A DNA stretch of 47,511 nt from Erwinia oleae (GTDB taxonomy: Bacteria > Pseudomonadota > Gammaproteobacteria > Enterobacterales > Enterobacteriaceae). Shown here piece by piece: positions 26,937-36,591 of this stretch. The notes under the pieces are model-generated. The model had not been told where the DNA came from. It worked only from the letters and a program-made list of their open reading frames with translations, and made no database searches. A program made the translations under genes and the position numbers. The stretch lies in assembly GCF_000770305.1 (NCBI RefSeq), contig NZ_JNVB01000029.1, forward strand, positions 1-47,511, written 5' to 3'. Numbering within the stretch: the first letter of the stretch is position 1; every line of letters begins with the position of its first letter.

Positions 26937-27392
26937 ATGCCAATCTGGGTGGATGCGGATGCGTGCCCGAAAGTGATCAAAGAGGTGCTCTACCGTGCGG
27001 CGGAGCGGGCGGAGATGATGGTGACGCTGGTGGCCAATCAGTCGCTCAGCGTACCGCCGTCGCGCTTTGTGCGTACGCTGCGCGTCGCGGCGGGCTTTGA
27101 TGTCGCTGATAATGAGATTGTGCGTCGGGTTGAAAAAGACGACCTGGTGGTCACCGCAGACATTCCGCTGGCGGCCGAGGTGATGGAGAAGGGCGCGATT
27201 GCACTCAATCCGCGCGGCGAGCGCTACAGTGACGCAACCATCCGTGAGCGTCTGACCATGCGCGACTTTATGGATACCCTGCGCGCCAGCGGCGTACAGA
27301 CCGGCGGCCCACCGACGCTCAGCCAGCGCGATCGGCAGCAGTTTGCTAATGAGCTGGATAAGTGGCTGGTGGCGCAGAAAAAGAAAAGCTGA
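26937..27392 (+). CDS. yaiI: YaiI/YqxD family protein (UPF0178)
   Basis: 151 residues. Begins [23 protein letters not shown], the UPF0178 signature, with further conserved blocks [34 protein letters not shown] and [13 protein letters not shown]. The acidic residues (DADACP, D in VTADIPLA) suggest a PIN-like metal-dependent nuclease fold, but no activity is proven. Cytoplasmic. Ribosome site AAAGGAG before the ATG at 26937. Its place between proC and aroL matches E. coli. A 9-bp GC hairpin (GCGCGGGTG/CACCCGCGC, 27395-27421) follows. Confidence 0.9.
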   Translation: MPIWVDADACPKVIKEVLYRAAERAEMMVTLVANQSLSVPPSRFVRTLRVAAGFDVADNEIVRRVEKDDLVVTADIPLAAEVMEKGAIALNPRGERYSDATIRERLTMRDFMDTLRASGVQTGGPPTLSQRDRQQFANELDKWLVAQKKKS

Positions 27393-27427
27393 ACGCGCGG
27401 GTGAGCGATGCGCACCCGCGCCCGATA

Positions 27428-28084
27428 TTAAACGAAGGTGTCGTCGTCACCAAAGTCGTCATTGTTGTAATCGCTGAAGTCGTCGGCGGCGTAATCCTGC
27501 TGAAGATCGTCATTCTGATCCAGAAAGCTCCCATCGCCTGCATTATCGCCCGACGCCTGCGGCTGCGCCGGTTCGTTGATAATATTGACAATCTCCTCTG
27601 GCTGCGTGTGATGGAACATGCTGGTCAGCATGTCCGCCATCACCACGCCGCCCGCAACGCCCACTGCCGTTTGCAATGCGCCGCCAAGGAAGCCGCGCGT
27701 GGCGGAAGGTGCGCCCGCGCCGCCAAACGGCTGCTGCTGTTGCTGTGGGGCGCTGTTCCAGGCTGGCTGCTGCTGCGGGGCGGGCTGGCGCTGCTGCCCG
27801 CCGCCAAACAGGCCGGAAAGAAAACCGCCGCTGCTCTGCCGCGCGGGCTGTTGTTCAACCTGCTTGAGTCTGGCTTCCAGTTCGCTGACCCGCTCGTTGA
27901 GCTGCTTCATGGCCGCTTCCTGAATCAGGACGGTTTGCGCCATATAGTAAACGGCCGCAGGCTGTTGCTGAACCTGCTGATGAATAAGGTTTTCGGCTGC
28001 CGCATCGCGCGGGCCTGACTGTGTCTCCGCCTGCTTTAAACGGCTGAACAAACTTTCAATTAGCTGCTGTTCCTGGCTCTGCAT
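27428..28084 (-). CDS. DUF2076 family protein
   Basis: 218 residues. N-terminal helices QSQEQQLIESLFSRLKQAETQSGPRDAAAENLIHQQ and a coiled coil MKQLNERVSELEARLKQVE (about 59-77), a Gln/Pro-rich linker with GGGFLSGLFGGG-type glycine patches, a hydrophobic stretch TRGFLGGALQTAVGVAGGVVMADML (about 129-153), and a very acidic tail (DDFSDYNNDDFGDDDTFV). The layout is that of DUF2076 proteins, described only as putative periplasmic ligand-binding sensors; no cleavable signal is seen here. It is inserted between yaiI and aroL. Low-complexity tracts make other assignments unreliable. Confidence 0.75.
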   Translation of the reverse strand: MQSQEQQLIESLFSRLKQAETQSGPRDAAAENLIHQQVQQQPAAVYYMAQTVLIQEAAMKQLNERVSELEARLKQVEQQPARQSSGGFLSGLFGGGQQRQPAPQQQPAWNSAPQQQQQPFGGAGAPSATRGFLGGALQTAVGVAGGVVMADMLTSMFHHTQPEEIVNIINEPAQPQASGDNAGDGSFLDQNDDLQQDYAADDFSDYNNDDFGDDDTFV

Positions 28085-28363
28085 AATGTATCCTCTGCCT
28101 GTGTGTCATGCTTATCTTGGGGCGGCGACGCCGAAAGTAAACACGCGACGGGTAAGCAAATGTTGCCGGTTAACGTTAAGTCAAGCGCAAGGCCCGGCCT
28201 TTTGCAAAATCTGCTTTAACGTCCCCGCAATATTTCACTTTTTCTGAAAGGGCGGCGTCGGCTGGTCGCACAGAAAAAATCCCGGTATGATGCGTCGCAA
28301 AGTGGAAAACGGTTGCTGCACGACGCAGAAACCGTTGCAGGCAAGGCTGAGGAAGTTGCTGGT

Positions 28364-28888
28364 ATGGCGTTACCCCTTTATCTTATTGGCGCGCGTGGTT
28401 GCGGTAAAACCACCGTTGGACAGAAGCTGGCTGATGCGTTGGGCTACGCCTTTTGTGATACCGATCGTCATCTCCAGCAGGTGAGCGGACGCAGCGTTGA
28501 GCAGATCGTGGCCGCAGAGGGATGGCAAAGCTTTCGCCAGCAGGAAACCCTCGCGCTGCATGCGGTAACGGCGCCGGACACGGTGATCGCGACCGGCGGC
28601 GGCATGGTGCTGGCACCGGAAAACTGCCGTTATATGCGTGAGCACGGGCAGGTTATCTACCTGAACGCCGAGGCCGGCATACTGGCGGCACGCCTTGAGG
28701 CCGATCCTGAACAGGCACAGCGGCCTACGCTCACCGGCAGGCCCATTGTCGATGAGGTGGATGAAGTGCTTGCCGCGCGCGATACGCTTTACCAAAATGC
28801 CGCGCATCGGGTGGTTAACGCCATGCAGTCGCCTGAAGGCGTGATAGAGGAGATCATCACGCTGCTTGCCCTGGCGAGCGCGGGGTAA
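28364..28888 (+). CDS. aroL: Shikimate kinase II
   Basis: 174 residues, same length as E. coli AroL. Walker A GARGCGKTT (residues 9-17), shikimate-binding DTD (DTDRHLQQ), GGGMV, and the lid RPTLTGRPIVDEV. It phosphorylates shikimate with ATP in aromatic amino acid synthesis. Start ATG at 28364, matching the E. coli N-terminus (PLFLIGPRGCGKTTVG), with GAGGAA upstream. Unlike E. coli, no clear TyrR box (TGTAAA-N6-TTTACA) is seen in the 279-bp upstream region. yaiA follows after 94 bp with its own promoter-like sequence. Confidence 0.95.
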   Translation: MALPLYLIGARGCGKTTVGQKLADALGYAFCDTDRHLQQVSGRSVEQIVAAEGWQSFRQQETLALHAVTAPDTVIATGGGMVLAPENCRYMREHGQVIYLNAEAGILAARLEADPEQAQRPTLTGRPIVDEVDEVLAARDTLYQNAAHRVVNAMQSPEGVIEEIITLLALASAG

Positions 28889-28920
28889 AAACGCCGTCCG
28901 GCAAAAAATCGTTGGCATTG

Positions 28921-28930
28921 TCTATACTTA
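28921..28930 (+). promoter_or_regulatory. Sigma-S-like -10 element of yaiA
   Basis: TCTATACTTA is an almost exact match to the extended -10 preferred by sigma-S. It lies 53 bases before the yaiA ATG and after aroL, so yaiA can be transcribed on its own in stationary phase. Confidence 0.55.
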
Positions 28931-28982
28931 CTAAACCTGTCCCTTACGGACACCCTCTGTCTTTCTCACAGGAGTAAGTTGT

Positions 28983-29174
28983 ATGCCAACCAGACCGCCC
29001 TATCCACGCGAAGCGCGCATTGTACCGGTGGAAAAAGGTACAGCAGGCAACCCTGTTACCTGGTACGAGCTGCGCGCCGACCACCCCCGACCTGATACGC
29101 TGATCAGCGAACATGAAACCGAGCAGGAAGCACTGGATTCAAAAGCGCGCTACGAGGATGTCGAAAAAGAGTAG
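28983..29174 (+). CDS. yaiA: YaiA family small protein
   Basis: 63 residues, as in E. coli. [62 protein letters not shown] is highly polar and cytoplasmic, with no known activity. Strong ribosome site AGGAG. In E. coli it follows aroL and is partly co-transcribed with it; here a sigma-S-like -10 suggests additional stationary-phase expression. A hairpin terminator follows. Confidence 0.9.
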   Translation: MPTRPPYPREARIVPVEKGTAGNPVTWYELRADHPRPDTLISEHETEQEALDSKARYEDVEKE

Positions 29175-29222
29175 TGCGACGCGCCAGCCTGACTTACACG
29201 ATGTAAAAAAAGTACCTTTATG

Positions 29223-29251
29223 GATGCGTTATGGATAACGCATCACGTTTT
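29223..29251 (+). terminator. Terminator after yaiA
   Basis: GATGCGTTAT (29223-29232) and ATAACGCATC (29235-29244) are perfectly paired, followed by ACGTTTTT. It separates yaiA from aroM. Confidence 0.7.
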
Positions 29252-29402
29252 TCGAATGTATTGCAGCCTGCCAAACGCTTTTTCCCCCGCTTTTTCTTGA
29301 CCCGTGCCTTTCATCCCCTTATTTTCGCCTGAAGCAATGGTTAAACGGGTGCCGGAACTGCGCCTGAGTGACGTCAACAGAAAGGACGTTGTGGAAAGTA
29401 AA

Positions 29403-30077
29403 ATGATAAAAAATAAACTGGTTGCCCTTTTACCAGGCGGGGTTTCACGCAGCGACATCTTTCCGTTGCTGATTGAACATCTGTCCGAGGAGAAAATCGT
29501 CTGCATCGGGCTGCTCGACGGCATCAGCGATGAGGAAATCCATCGACTTTATGCGCCGTCTCAGGGCGAAAATACCCTTCGCCTGCGACGCAAAGCGCAA
29601 ACAACGCTGGTGCTCTCGGCTGAACGCGTTGAGGCGGGGCTGCAAAAGCGTATCCGCGATCTTGAAGCGCAGGGCGCGGAAACCATTCTTCTTCTGAACG
29701 CGAACGCGTTTGAAAACCTGCGTGCCGGAAGCGCCGTGCTGCTTGAACCGCGCAGGATCGTGCCGCCGATGATTGAAGCGATCGTTAATGACCATCAGGC
29801 CGGCATCATTGTTGCCGCAGACGACGCCGCGGCCGGAAGTGCCCATTACTGGCGCAGGCTCAGCAAGCGACCCCACTTTGCCGTTGCCAGTCCGTGGGAG
29901 GATGAGGCGCTGATTGACGCGGCGCTGGCGCTTCAGGAAAAAGGGGCGGATGTGCTGATCCTGGATTGTCTGGGTTACCACCAACGGCACCGTGATTTTT
30001 TACAAAAATTATTGGGGATCCCCGTGCTGCTGTCGCATTTGCTGATTGTAAAACTGGCAGCAGAACTGGTGATGTGA
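29403..30077 (+). CDS. aroM: AroM family protein
   Basis: 224 residues (E. coli AroM 225). The C-terminal half is well conserved: PRRIVPPMIEAIVNDHQAGIIVA and GADVLILDCLGYHQRHRDFLQKLLGIPVLLSHLLIVKLAAELV. The N-terminal half is more divergent, including a Lys/Arg-rich QGENTLRLRRKAQ segment. The fold resembles aspartate/glutamate racemase-like proteins and the function is unknown. ATG at 29403 gives the family length; in-frame starts upstream (for example 29337) would add a non-conserved extension. ppnP follows after 54 bases. Confidence 0.88.
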   Translation: MIKNKLVALLPGGVSRSDIFPLLIEHLSEEKIVCIGLLDGISDEEIHRLYAPSQGENTLRLRRKAQTTLVLSAERVEAGLQKRIRDLEAQGAETILLLNANAFENLRAGSAVLLEPRRIVPPMIEAIVNDHQAGIIVAADDAAAGSAHYWRRLSKRPHFAVASPWEDEALIDAALALQEKGADVLILDCLGYHQRHRDFLQKLLGIPVLLSHLLIVKLAAELVM

Positions 30078-30131
30078 TGAAGTTTGCATCTGTGTACGTT
30101 TTTTGTCTCACTATCATGTAAGGATAAAATA

Positions 30132-30422
30132 ATGCTCAACGTTAGCGAGTACTTCGACGGAAAAGTGAAATCTATTGGTTTCGACAGTGCCAGTACAGGA
30201 CGTGCCAGCGTGGGCGTAATGGCGGAAGGGGAATATACGTTTGGTACCGGACAGCCCGAAGAGATGACGGTGGTGAGCGGTTCGCTGAAGGTGCTGCTGC
30301 CAGACGAAACGGAGTGGACGCTCTACCAGCCGGGCCAGGTATTTAACGTTCCCGGCCACAGCGAATTTCATCTTCAGGTGGCCGAGCCGTCTTCTTATCT
30401 CTGTCGCTATCTGAAAGGATAA
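30132..30422 (+). CDS. ppnP: Pyrimidine/purine nucleoside phosphorylase
   Basis: 96 residues, nearly identical in pattern to E. coli PpnP/YaiE (94): [47 protein letters not shown], then [26 protein letters not shown] single small cupin barrel that phosphorolyses diverse nucleosides to base and ribose-1-phosphate. ATG at 30132; the frame extends upstream, but that part is not conserved. Possibly co-transcribed with aroM, which ends 54 bp before it. It converges on rdgC. Confidence 0.95.
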   Translation: MLNVSEYFDGKVKSIGFDSASTGRASVGVMAEGEYTFGTGQPEEMTVVSGSLKVLLPDETEWTLYQPGQVFNVPGHSEFHLQVAEPSSYLCRYLKG

Positions 30423-30449
30423 CCGCAGGGCGACGCCGCGCCCCGTTCC

Positions 30450-31361
30450 TCAGCGCTGTGCTTCGCCGCCCAGCGCTTCAATGGTATTGGCGATCAGCGC
30501 GGCAAGCTCACCGGTCATCAGAATAAAGTCGGCATCAAAACGTGCCGCCACGTCTTCGCGGTCGATATCATCATTCTGCTCACGCAGCGCATCGGCAAAT
30601 TTCAACCGTTTAAACGACCCGTCGTCCGACAGCACAAGCTGAATGCGCTCCTGCCAGTCCAGCGCCAGTTTGGTCACCAGTTTGCCCGCTTCGATATGAT
30701 TGGCTATCTCATCGCAAACCAGATCCTGCTTTTTACAGCGAATAACGCCGCCGTCTTCCAACAGCGCCTTCAGCTCGGCTTCATCCATTAACGCAAAACC
30801 CGCAGGCGTCTCGCCGGAGCGCACCCATTCCGTCATGGTCAGCTCAATGGGGCTTTCCAGCGTCAGCGGCACCACCGGCAGCGAACCAAGGCTTTTACGC
30901 AGCAGCGCCAGCGTGTCTTCAGCTTTTTTTGCGCTGGCTGAATCAACCATAATCAGGTTGTTAACAGAATCGATCCACAGAAAGGTCTGGCTGAAACGGC
31001 TGAAGGCGCGCGGCAGCAGGCTGTGCAACACTTCATCTTTCAGCGAGTCCTTTTCCGTTTTCTTCAGCTTGCGCTGCTGCTCTGTTTCAAGCTTGCCAAT
31101 TTTGGCTTCCAGCGCCTGTTTGATCACCGGAGAAGGCAGGATTTTTTCTTCTTTGCGCGCGCAAATCAGGATCTGGCCGTTGTTAAGGTGCGTAAACGCC
31201 TCGCCGCGCGAACCCATTGGCGACACCCAGCCGGTTTTTGCCATATCCTGGCTGCCGCAGGGAGTGAAAGCAAAGGCTTCAAGCTGTTTTTCCATCTCAT
31301 CAATCGCCAGTGGGATCTCGCGATTCAGACGATATACCATTAAATTTTTAAACCACAGCAC
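30450..31361 (-). CDS. rdgC: Recombination-associated protein RdgC
   Basis: 303 residues, exactly the E. coli length when started at GTG 31361 ([14 protein letters not shown]). Highly conserved throughout: [81 protein letters not shown]. RdgC forms a ring-shaped dimer around duplex DNA and limits RecA access. The GTG start has AGAGGA upstream; an ATG-free extension further up is not conserved. It is divergent from mak with 142 bp between starts, as in E. coli. Confidence 0.96.
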   Translation of the reverse strand: MLWFKNLMVYRLNREIPLAIDEMEKQLEAFAFTPCGSQDMAKTGWVSPMGSRGEAFTHLNNGQILICARKEEKILPSPVIKQALEAKIGKLETEQQRKLKKTEKDSLKDEVLHSLLPRAFSRFSQTFLWIDSVNNLIMVDSASAKKAEDTLALLRKSLGSLPVVPLTLESPIELTMTEWVRSGETPAGFALMDEAELKALLEDGGVIRCKKQDLVCDEIANHIEAGKLVTKLALDWQERIQLVLSDDGSFKRLKFADALREQNDDIDREDVAARFDADFILMTGELAALIANTIEALGGEAQR

Positions 31362-31503
31362 TATGCTTTTCCTCTCCGTGCGCGTATCTGGCGCGCCAGT
31401 GTAAACGTCAGCGCGCATGATAGCGAATCGGCGGCGACGTTTCATTGCCTTTCCGCCTGCTTCACTCTACGCTCAGAGTCAGGCCATTGAATAGTGAGGA
31501 ATT

Positions 31504-32415
31504 ATGCGTATCGGGATTGATTTGGGCGGCACAAAAATTGAAGTCATTGCGCTGTCGGCAGAAGGTGATGCACTTTTTCGCCATCGCGTGAGCACGCCGC
31601 GCGACGACTATCCAAAAACGCTGGAGGCCATCGTTGGTCTGGTAAAACTGGCGGAAGAGAAAACCGGCCAGCAGGGCAGCGTCGGGCTGGGCATTCCCGG
31701 CACGCTTTCGCCGTTCACGCGACGCGTAAAAAACGCCAACTCTACCTGGCTTAATGGCCAGCCGCTGGATAAAGATCTGCATAAAATGCTTGGGCGCGAA
31801 GTGCGGATTGCCAACGACGCCAACTGTCTTGCGGTATCCGAAGCGGTTGACGGCGCGGCGGCAGGCTGTCCGACGGTATTTGCCGTGATTATCGGTACCG
31901 GCTGCGGCGCGGGCGTGGCGCTCAACGGCAAGGCGCACACCGGCGGCAATGGCAACGCCGGTGAATGGGGGCATAATCCGCTGCCGTGGATGGATGAAGA
32001 CGAGCTGCGCTATCGCGATGAGGTTCCGTGCTACTGCGGTAAATCAGGCTGTATCGAAACCTTTATTTCAGGCACCGGTTTCGCTGTCGACTACCAGCGG
32101 TTAAGCGGCGTTGAGCGTAAAGGCGCGGAGATCATCAAACTTGTCGGGGAGCAGGATCCGGTTGCTGAGCTGGCGATGAGCCGCTACGAACTGCGCCTGG
32201 CGAAATCGCTGGCGCATGTGGTGAATATTCTCGACCCGGACGTGATTGTGATGGGCGGTGGAATGAGCAACGTTGATCGTCTTTATCAGACGGTGCCGAT
32301 GCTGATGAAAAAGTGGGTGTTCGGCGGCGAATGCGAAACGCCGGTGCGCAAAGCGCGACACGGCGACTCCAGCGGCGTGCGCGGTGCCGCGTGGCTCTGG
32401 CCTCAGGATAATTGA
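31504..32415 (+). CDS. mak: Fructokinase Mak (ROK family)
   Basis: 303 residues. ROK kinase: N-terminal phosphate loop [17 protein letters not shown], catalytic [10 protein letters not shown], and the zinc motif [12 protein letters not shown]. It phosphorylates fructose (weakly mannose and glucose) in the cytoplasm. The position between rdgC and sbcC matches E. coli, where the ancestral gene is called cryptic because of low expression; here the promoter was not analysed in detail. Ribosome site GTGAGGA. No reading-frame damage. Confidence 0.95.
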   Translation: MRIGIDLGGTKIEVIALSAEGDALFRHRVSTPRDDYPKTLEAIVGLVKLAEEKTGQQGSVGLGIPGTLSPFTRRVKNANSTWLNGQPLDKDLHKMLGREVRIANDANCLAVSEAVDGAAAGCPTVFAVIIGTGCGAGVALNGKAHTGGNGNAGEWGHNPLPWMDEDELRYRDEVPCYCGKSGCIETFISGTGFAVDYQRLSGVERKGAEIIKLVGEQDPVAELAMSRYELRLAKSLAHVVNILDPDVIVMGGGMSNVDRLYQTVPMLMKKWVFGGECETPVRKARHGDSSGVRGAAWLWPQDN

Positions 32416-32434
32416 CGGTACGTGCATCGCCGTA

Positions 32435-32827
32435 TTATTTTTCGGGTTTAAATTGCAGTACCATCTCCCCCGGAAGATTTTCAGGCGGCGGCGGCAGATC
32501 GTCGGCGCTGCCAATGACGCTCCATGCCTTCAGACACAGCGCTTCGTCGCCGTTTGTGCTTTTAACGCTATAGCGGCCGTTGCCGCTCCAGCCCACCGTC
32601 ACCAGGCACTCGCGGCCATGATAGCGATCGGCCTCGTTAAAGTTGCGCTGAATAGCGTACTGCATTTTTGCAAAGTAGACGCAGTCGCCCTTTTTAGCGG
32701 ACGTCTCGTGGCGGCACGCTTTGTCAGCCGCAGCCTGAATCGCCTGCGCGTCAGGCGGCGTTTTGCCGTCCTGTACGGACTGACATCCCGCCAGCACCAT
32801 CGCGATGCCGATAATACCTGTACGCAT
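32435..32827 (-). CDS. Lipoprotein resembling the TolA C-terminal domain
   Basis: 130 residues. Lipoprotein signal MRTGIIGIAMVLAGC (lipobox LAGC, Gln-Ser after the cysteine, so outer-membrane sorting). The mature part has YAIQRNFNEADRYHGRECLVTVGWSGNGRYSVKSTNGDEALCLKAWSVIGSADDLPPPP ... MVLQFKP, which follows TolA domain III in order: start helix, G-x-x-C strand, GD-x-x-LC helix, LP-x-P turn, closing F-x-P. The cysteine pair fits the TolA disulfide. No membrane helix or long central helix of TolA is present. ATG 32827 is preferred by spacing from AAGAAGG. It occupies the place of araJ in E. coli. Confidence 0.7.
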   Translation of the reverse strand: MRTGIIGIAMVLAGCQSVQDGKTPPDAQAIQAAADKACRHETSAKKGDCVYFAKMQYAIQRNFNEADRYHGRECLVTVGWSGNGRYSVKSTNGDEALCLKAWSVIGSADDLPPPPENLPGEMVLQFKPEK

Positions 32828-32919
32828 TGCCATCCCTTCTTTCATTCTCTGATGCCGCATAGTCTACAGGCTGTATGTCTGTGAAAAAGGCAAGTGCGCT
32901 ATTTACAGATTTTTCGCGC

Positions 32920-35900
32920 TCAGGTCGGCGTCTCCAGCCTGCTGTAGCCCAGGCCATTTATTTTGCGCACCTTAATCTGTACCGGAATGCGCTCTTTCAT
33001 CGCTTCGACGTGGCTGATCACGCCAATGGTCTTACCGCTGGCATTCAGCGCGTCCAGCGCATCCAGCGCGCTGTCCAGCGTTTCGGCATCCAGCGTGCCA
33101 AAACCCTCATCAAGGAACAGCGATTCAATGCGCGTTTTATGGCTGACCAGGTCCGAAAGCGCCAGCGCCAGCGCGAGACTTACCAGAAAACTTTCGCCGC
33201 CGGACAGCGTACGCGTATCGCGTTCGGCGTCCGCCTGCCAGGTATCGACAACCTGTAATTCCAGCGCCTCCTGCGATTTTCGTTGCAGCAGATAGCGTCC
33301 GTGCAGGCGATCGAGCTGCCTGTTAGCCAACCAGACCAGGTGATCCAGCGTCAGGCCCTGGGCGAACTTACGGAACTTGTCGCCCTCTTTTGAACCAATC
33401 AGCTGGTTGAGATAGCTCCACTCCTCAACCTGCGCCTCAACGCGGCCGATTTCCGTCAGCAGCGACTGCTGCTGCTGGCGACGGGCGGCATCGCTGGTCA
33501 GCTGCTGGCGTGCTTCTCCCTGCCACTGCGCATTGTCGCGGAGCTGGCGGGCAAGGGCGGCAACGGCGTCCTGTATGTTTTCATTTTCCGGCGGCATATC
33601 CAGCGGTTTTTGCGCCAGCAGCGCGGCGAGGTTGCTTTCCGCCTGCCGTAAAAGCGCCGTGGTTTGCTGACGCCGCTCGTCATGCTGCTTTTGCAGCGCG
33701 CTGAGCCGCAGCATCTGCGCCTCATCCATCAGAGCCGCAGTAAACGCGGCTTCATCGCTGAACTGACTGGCCGTCAGGGCCGTATCAAAAGCCTGCTCAG
33801 CCTCTTTCAACCGCGTCTCAAGTACGGACGCGCTTTCGGTTAAGGTGGTCAACTGCCCGTGAAGGGTAGTCAACTGATTCTGCTGCGTTTGCCACTGCTG
33901 CTGACGCAGTTGACACTGCTCCGCGTGCTGTGCGGAAAGCGCGCGGAGCTGCTGCTGCCACTCCGCAGTAAGCTTGTCGCCAAACAGCCGCTGACGCTGC
34001 TGCGTTAACTCTGCCCAGGATGCCAGCGCCTGCTTCTGCTGTTGCTCCTGCGCGGCAAGTTTCTCCTGCTCGTTAGCGATTGTCTCGTTTATTGCCTTCT
34101 GTTCAGAGGCCAGCGTTGCCAGCGCAGGGCCGAGATCGGTAAGCACTTGCTCCGTTTGCCGCCACTGCCGCCATTCGGCCTGCCTCGCCGACAGCCAGCT
34201 TTCGTCGCCACCCGGCGTCGGGAGCGTCAGCCCGACATCGGCCAGCGATGCTTCCAGCGCGCTACGTTGCTGCGCATGTTGCTGTTGAACGGCATGCAAC
34301 TGCCTTTGCAGTTCATCAAGCGATTGCCGCGAAGTAAGCAGTTGCTGACCGCTCAGTTCCCGCTTCTGCTGAAGAGCGCTGAGCGTATTTTGCTGTTGCG
34401 CCTGAAGATCCTTCTGCGTCTGTAGCGTGCGGACGGCCTGTTGCAATGCGGCGAGCTGTGCCTGGCGCTGCATTTCCTGCGCGTCCTGTTCTTCCAGCCA
34501 GGTCGTAATTGAATCGGTATCATCCGGCGAAAGCGTCAGCGAAAGCGCGTGCGTGGCGAGCTGCCACTGATTTTGCAGCCTGACGCGCTCTGCCTCTGTC
34601 TCCGTCCACTCCTGCTGCTGCTGCTCCGACTGCTGGTTGAGGTTTTTGACCTCTTCGCGCTTCGCGGTGCCGCGGTCGTGAAGCTGTTGCTCCTCAGCCC
34701 GAAGCCGCGCAAGACGCTGTTGATTTTCCGAAGGCTCAAGCGCCTGGTAATCGGCGATGGCCGGATGCTCGCAGGCGCCGCAGAGCGGGCAGGGCTGCCC
34801 GGCCTCAAGGCGGGCGCGATGCTGTTCCAGACTGGCGATGCGCTGCTCCAGATCGCAGCGCGCTTCAAGATCGGCCAGGTGCTGCCGTTTCTCTTTCCAC
34901 TCGGCACGCAGTGATTGCAGCGCGTTTTCCGACTGCTGAAGCTGTTGCGTGGTGGCCTGTTGGGCATGCAATACACGCTGACGCCGCTGGTGACACTGCT
35001 GCCACTGCGGCATCAGCAGCGCCAGCGCCTGCCGCTGCGGGCGCTGCTGTTGCAGCAAACTCAACGCGTGCTGAACGTCTGCTTCTGCATGCTGCTGCCG
35101 GAGCCGGGCCAGCGCCTGCTCTGCCTGCTGAACCGCATTCATGGACGTTTCTGCCTGCTGCCGTTGCGGCTGGATCTGCACATCCAGCGCGCTGAGCGCC
35201 TGCTCCAGTTCCTTTATGCCGTTTTGCTGAGCGGCAATGCGCTGTTGCAGATGGGCGACATCTTCATGATGTTGCTGATGCTGACTCAGGGTCATGCGCC
35301 ACACCTGAAGCGATTCGCCCCATGCCGCCAGCCGTGTATTATCGGCCTGCCAGCGTTGATGGGTTGACTGTGCAGCCAGCGCCTCTTTCTGCGCCTGCTG
35401 ATTTTGTAGCAGGGCTGTCTGACGTTCTCGCAAAGAGTGTTGGCGCTCACTAATCTCTTGCGCCAGCTCCGTAAGGCGCTTTTCCAGCGCGGCAAGCTGA
35501 TTATCAAGCGGTATCACCTGCCCGGCGATCAGCGTTTCCTGCGCCAGGCGCAGCGCTTCATGCTGTTGTCGTGCGTCTTCCGCCTCCTTCAGCGAGGCCG
35601 TGCAGCTTTCAAGCGTGCGAGCGGCCTGCTCATGTTGTTGTGCAAGCTGCGCGCGCTGCTGTTGCAACGCGGCGGCGTCCTGCTGTTGACGCTGACGCTG
35701 CTGCCAGAGCGGGCGCAGCTTCCCGGCGGGTTCTGCCTGCGTCAGTTTTTGCAGCGTCGGCTGGGCGGTTTGCCAGTCTGCCGCTGCCTGCTGATGTTCG
35801 CTACGGGCGGTGTCGGCGGCGCTGCGCAGCGACTGATGCTGCTGCTGCCAGTGAAGTAACTGCTGATGGCGTTGCCAGGTTGAAGTAAGCACCTGCTCAT

Positions 35901-36591
35901 CTGCAATAAGCTGCTCTAACCGGGTGTTGAGCTCGCGCAACTGTTCTTCAGGCAGCAGCGACATCCCGCTGGCCTGCGCGCGCAGCGTCTCCAGCGCGGT
36001 ACGCGCGTTTTTATGGCGCTCGAAGACGCTGGCGGAGAGGCGTCCATAGATTTCCGTGCCGGTCAGCTCTTCAAGCAGTTCGGCGCGGCTGTTGGCATCG
36101 GCGTTGAGAAAGGCGGCGAACTGCCCCTGAGAGAGCATCATCGACCTGGTAAACCGTTCGAAATCCAGTCCGGTCAGGGCGGTGAGCATCTCCAGCTTGT
36201 CTTTCACCTTATCGGCAACGATATGATTGTGGCTGCATCGCGCCAGCTCCACGCGCGGCGCCTGAAGATTGCCTTCTGCCGCGCCGCGCGCCCGGTTCTG
36301 GCTCCAGAAGGCGCGCCACGCTTCGCCCTTGACCTCAAATTCAACCTCCGCCAGGCACTCTGCTGTGTCGCGGGTCATCAGATCGTTTTGCGACTGCGAC
36401 AGTTTGCCCAGCCGCGAGGTTTCGTGGTAAAGCGCCAGGCAGATGGCATCCAGCAGGGTGGTTTTTCCGGCGCCGGTCGGCCCGGTGATAGCAAAAAGGC
36501 CATTGCTGGCGAACGGTTCTTTTGTGAAATCAATCTTCCACTCGCCCTTCAGCGAGTTGAGGTTTTTAAAACGCAGCGTCAGGATTTTCAT
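32920..36591 (-). CDS. sbcC: Exonuclease subunit SbcC
   Basis: 1223 residues, larger than E. coli SbcC (1048). Walker [10 protein letters not shown] (37-45), long Gln-rich coiled coils on both sides of the zinc hook [12 protein letters not shown] (about residue 600), signature [20 protein letters not shown] and Walker [13 protein letters not shown] near the C-terminus. With SbcD it makes the Mre11-Rad50-type nuclease that cuts hairpins and processes DNA ends. The extra length lies in the coiled coil, a repetitive CAG/CTG-rich stretch encoding glutamine runs. It overlaps sbcD by 4 bases (ATGA). Confidence 0.96.
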   Translation of the reverse strand: MKILTLRFKNLNSLKGEWKIDFTKEPFASNGLFAITGPTGAGKTTLLDAICLALYHETSRLGKLSQSQNDLMTRDTAECLAEVEFEVKGEAWRAFWSQNRARGAAEGNLQAPRVELARCSHNHIVADKVKDKLEMLTALTGLDFERFTRSMMLSQGQFAAFLNADANSRAELLEELTGTEIYGRLSASVFERHKNARTALETLRAQASGMSLLPEEQLRELNTRLEQLIADEQVLTSTWQRHQQLLHWQQQHQSLRSAADTARSEHQQAAADWQTAQPTLQKLTQAEPAGKLRPLWQQRQRQQQDAAALQQQRAQLAQQHEQAARTLESCTASLKEAEDARQQHEALRLAQETLIAGQVIPLDNQLAALEKRLTELAQEISERQHSLRERQTALLQNQQAQKEALAAQSTHQRWQADNTRLAAWGESLQVWRMTLSQHQQHHEDVAHLQQRIAAQQNGIKELEQALSALDVQIQPQRQQAETSMNAVQQAEQALARLRQQHAEADVQHALSLLQQQRPQRQALALLMPQWQQCHQRRQRVLHAQQATTQQLQQSENALQSLRAEWKEKRQHLADLEARCDLEQRIASLEQHRARLEAGQPCPLCGACEHPAIADYQALEPSENQQRLARLRAEEQQLHDRGTAKREEVKNLNQQSEQQQQEWTETEAERVRLQNQWQLATHALSLTLSPDDTDSITTWLEEQDAQEMQRQAQLAALQQAVRTLQTQKDLQAQQQNTLSALQQKRELSGQQLLTSRQSLDELQRQLHAVQQQHAQQRSALEASLADVGLTLPTPGGDESWLSARQAEWRQWRQTEQVLTDLGPALATLASEQKAINETIANEQEKLAAQEQQQKQALASWAELTQQRQRLFGDKLTAEWQQQLRALSAQHAEQCQLRQQQWQTQQNQLTTLHGQLTTLTESASVLETRLKEAEQAFDTALTASQFSDEAAFTAALMDEAQMLRLSALQKQHDERRQQTTALLRQAESNLAALLAQKPLDMPPENENIQDAVAALARQLRDNAQWQGEARQQLTSDAARRQQQQSLLTEIGRVEAQVEEWSYLNQLIGSKEGDKFRKFAQGLTLDHLVWLANRQLDRLHGRYLLQRKSQEALELQVVDTWQADAERDTRTLSGGESFLVSLALALALSDLVSHKTRIESLFLDEGFGTLDAETLDSALDALDALNASGKTIGVISHVEAMKERIPVQIKVRKINGLGYSRLETPT

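Noticed and set aside
29195-29215. A TyrR-like box near TGTAAA after yaiA
   Set aside because: The second half (TTTACA) is missing; the sequence fits better as a small hairpin with an A-run.
34500-35900. Dense CAG/CTG repeats as a possible tandem-repeat array
   Set aside because: They encode the glutamine-rich coiled coil of SbcC in frame, without exact repeat units.
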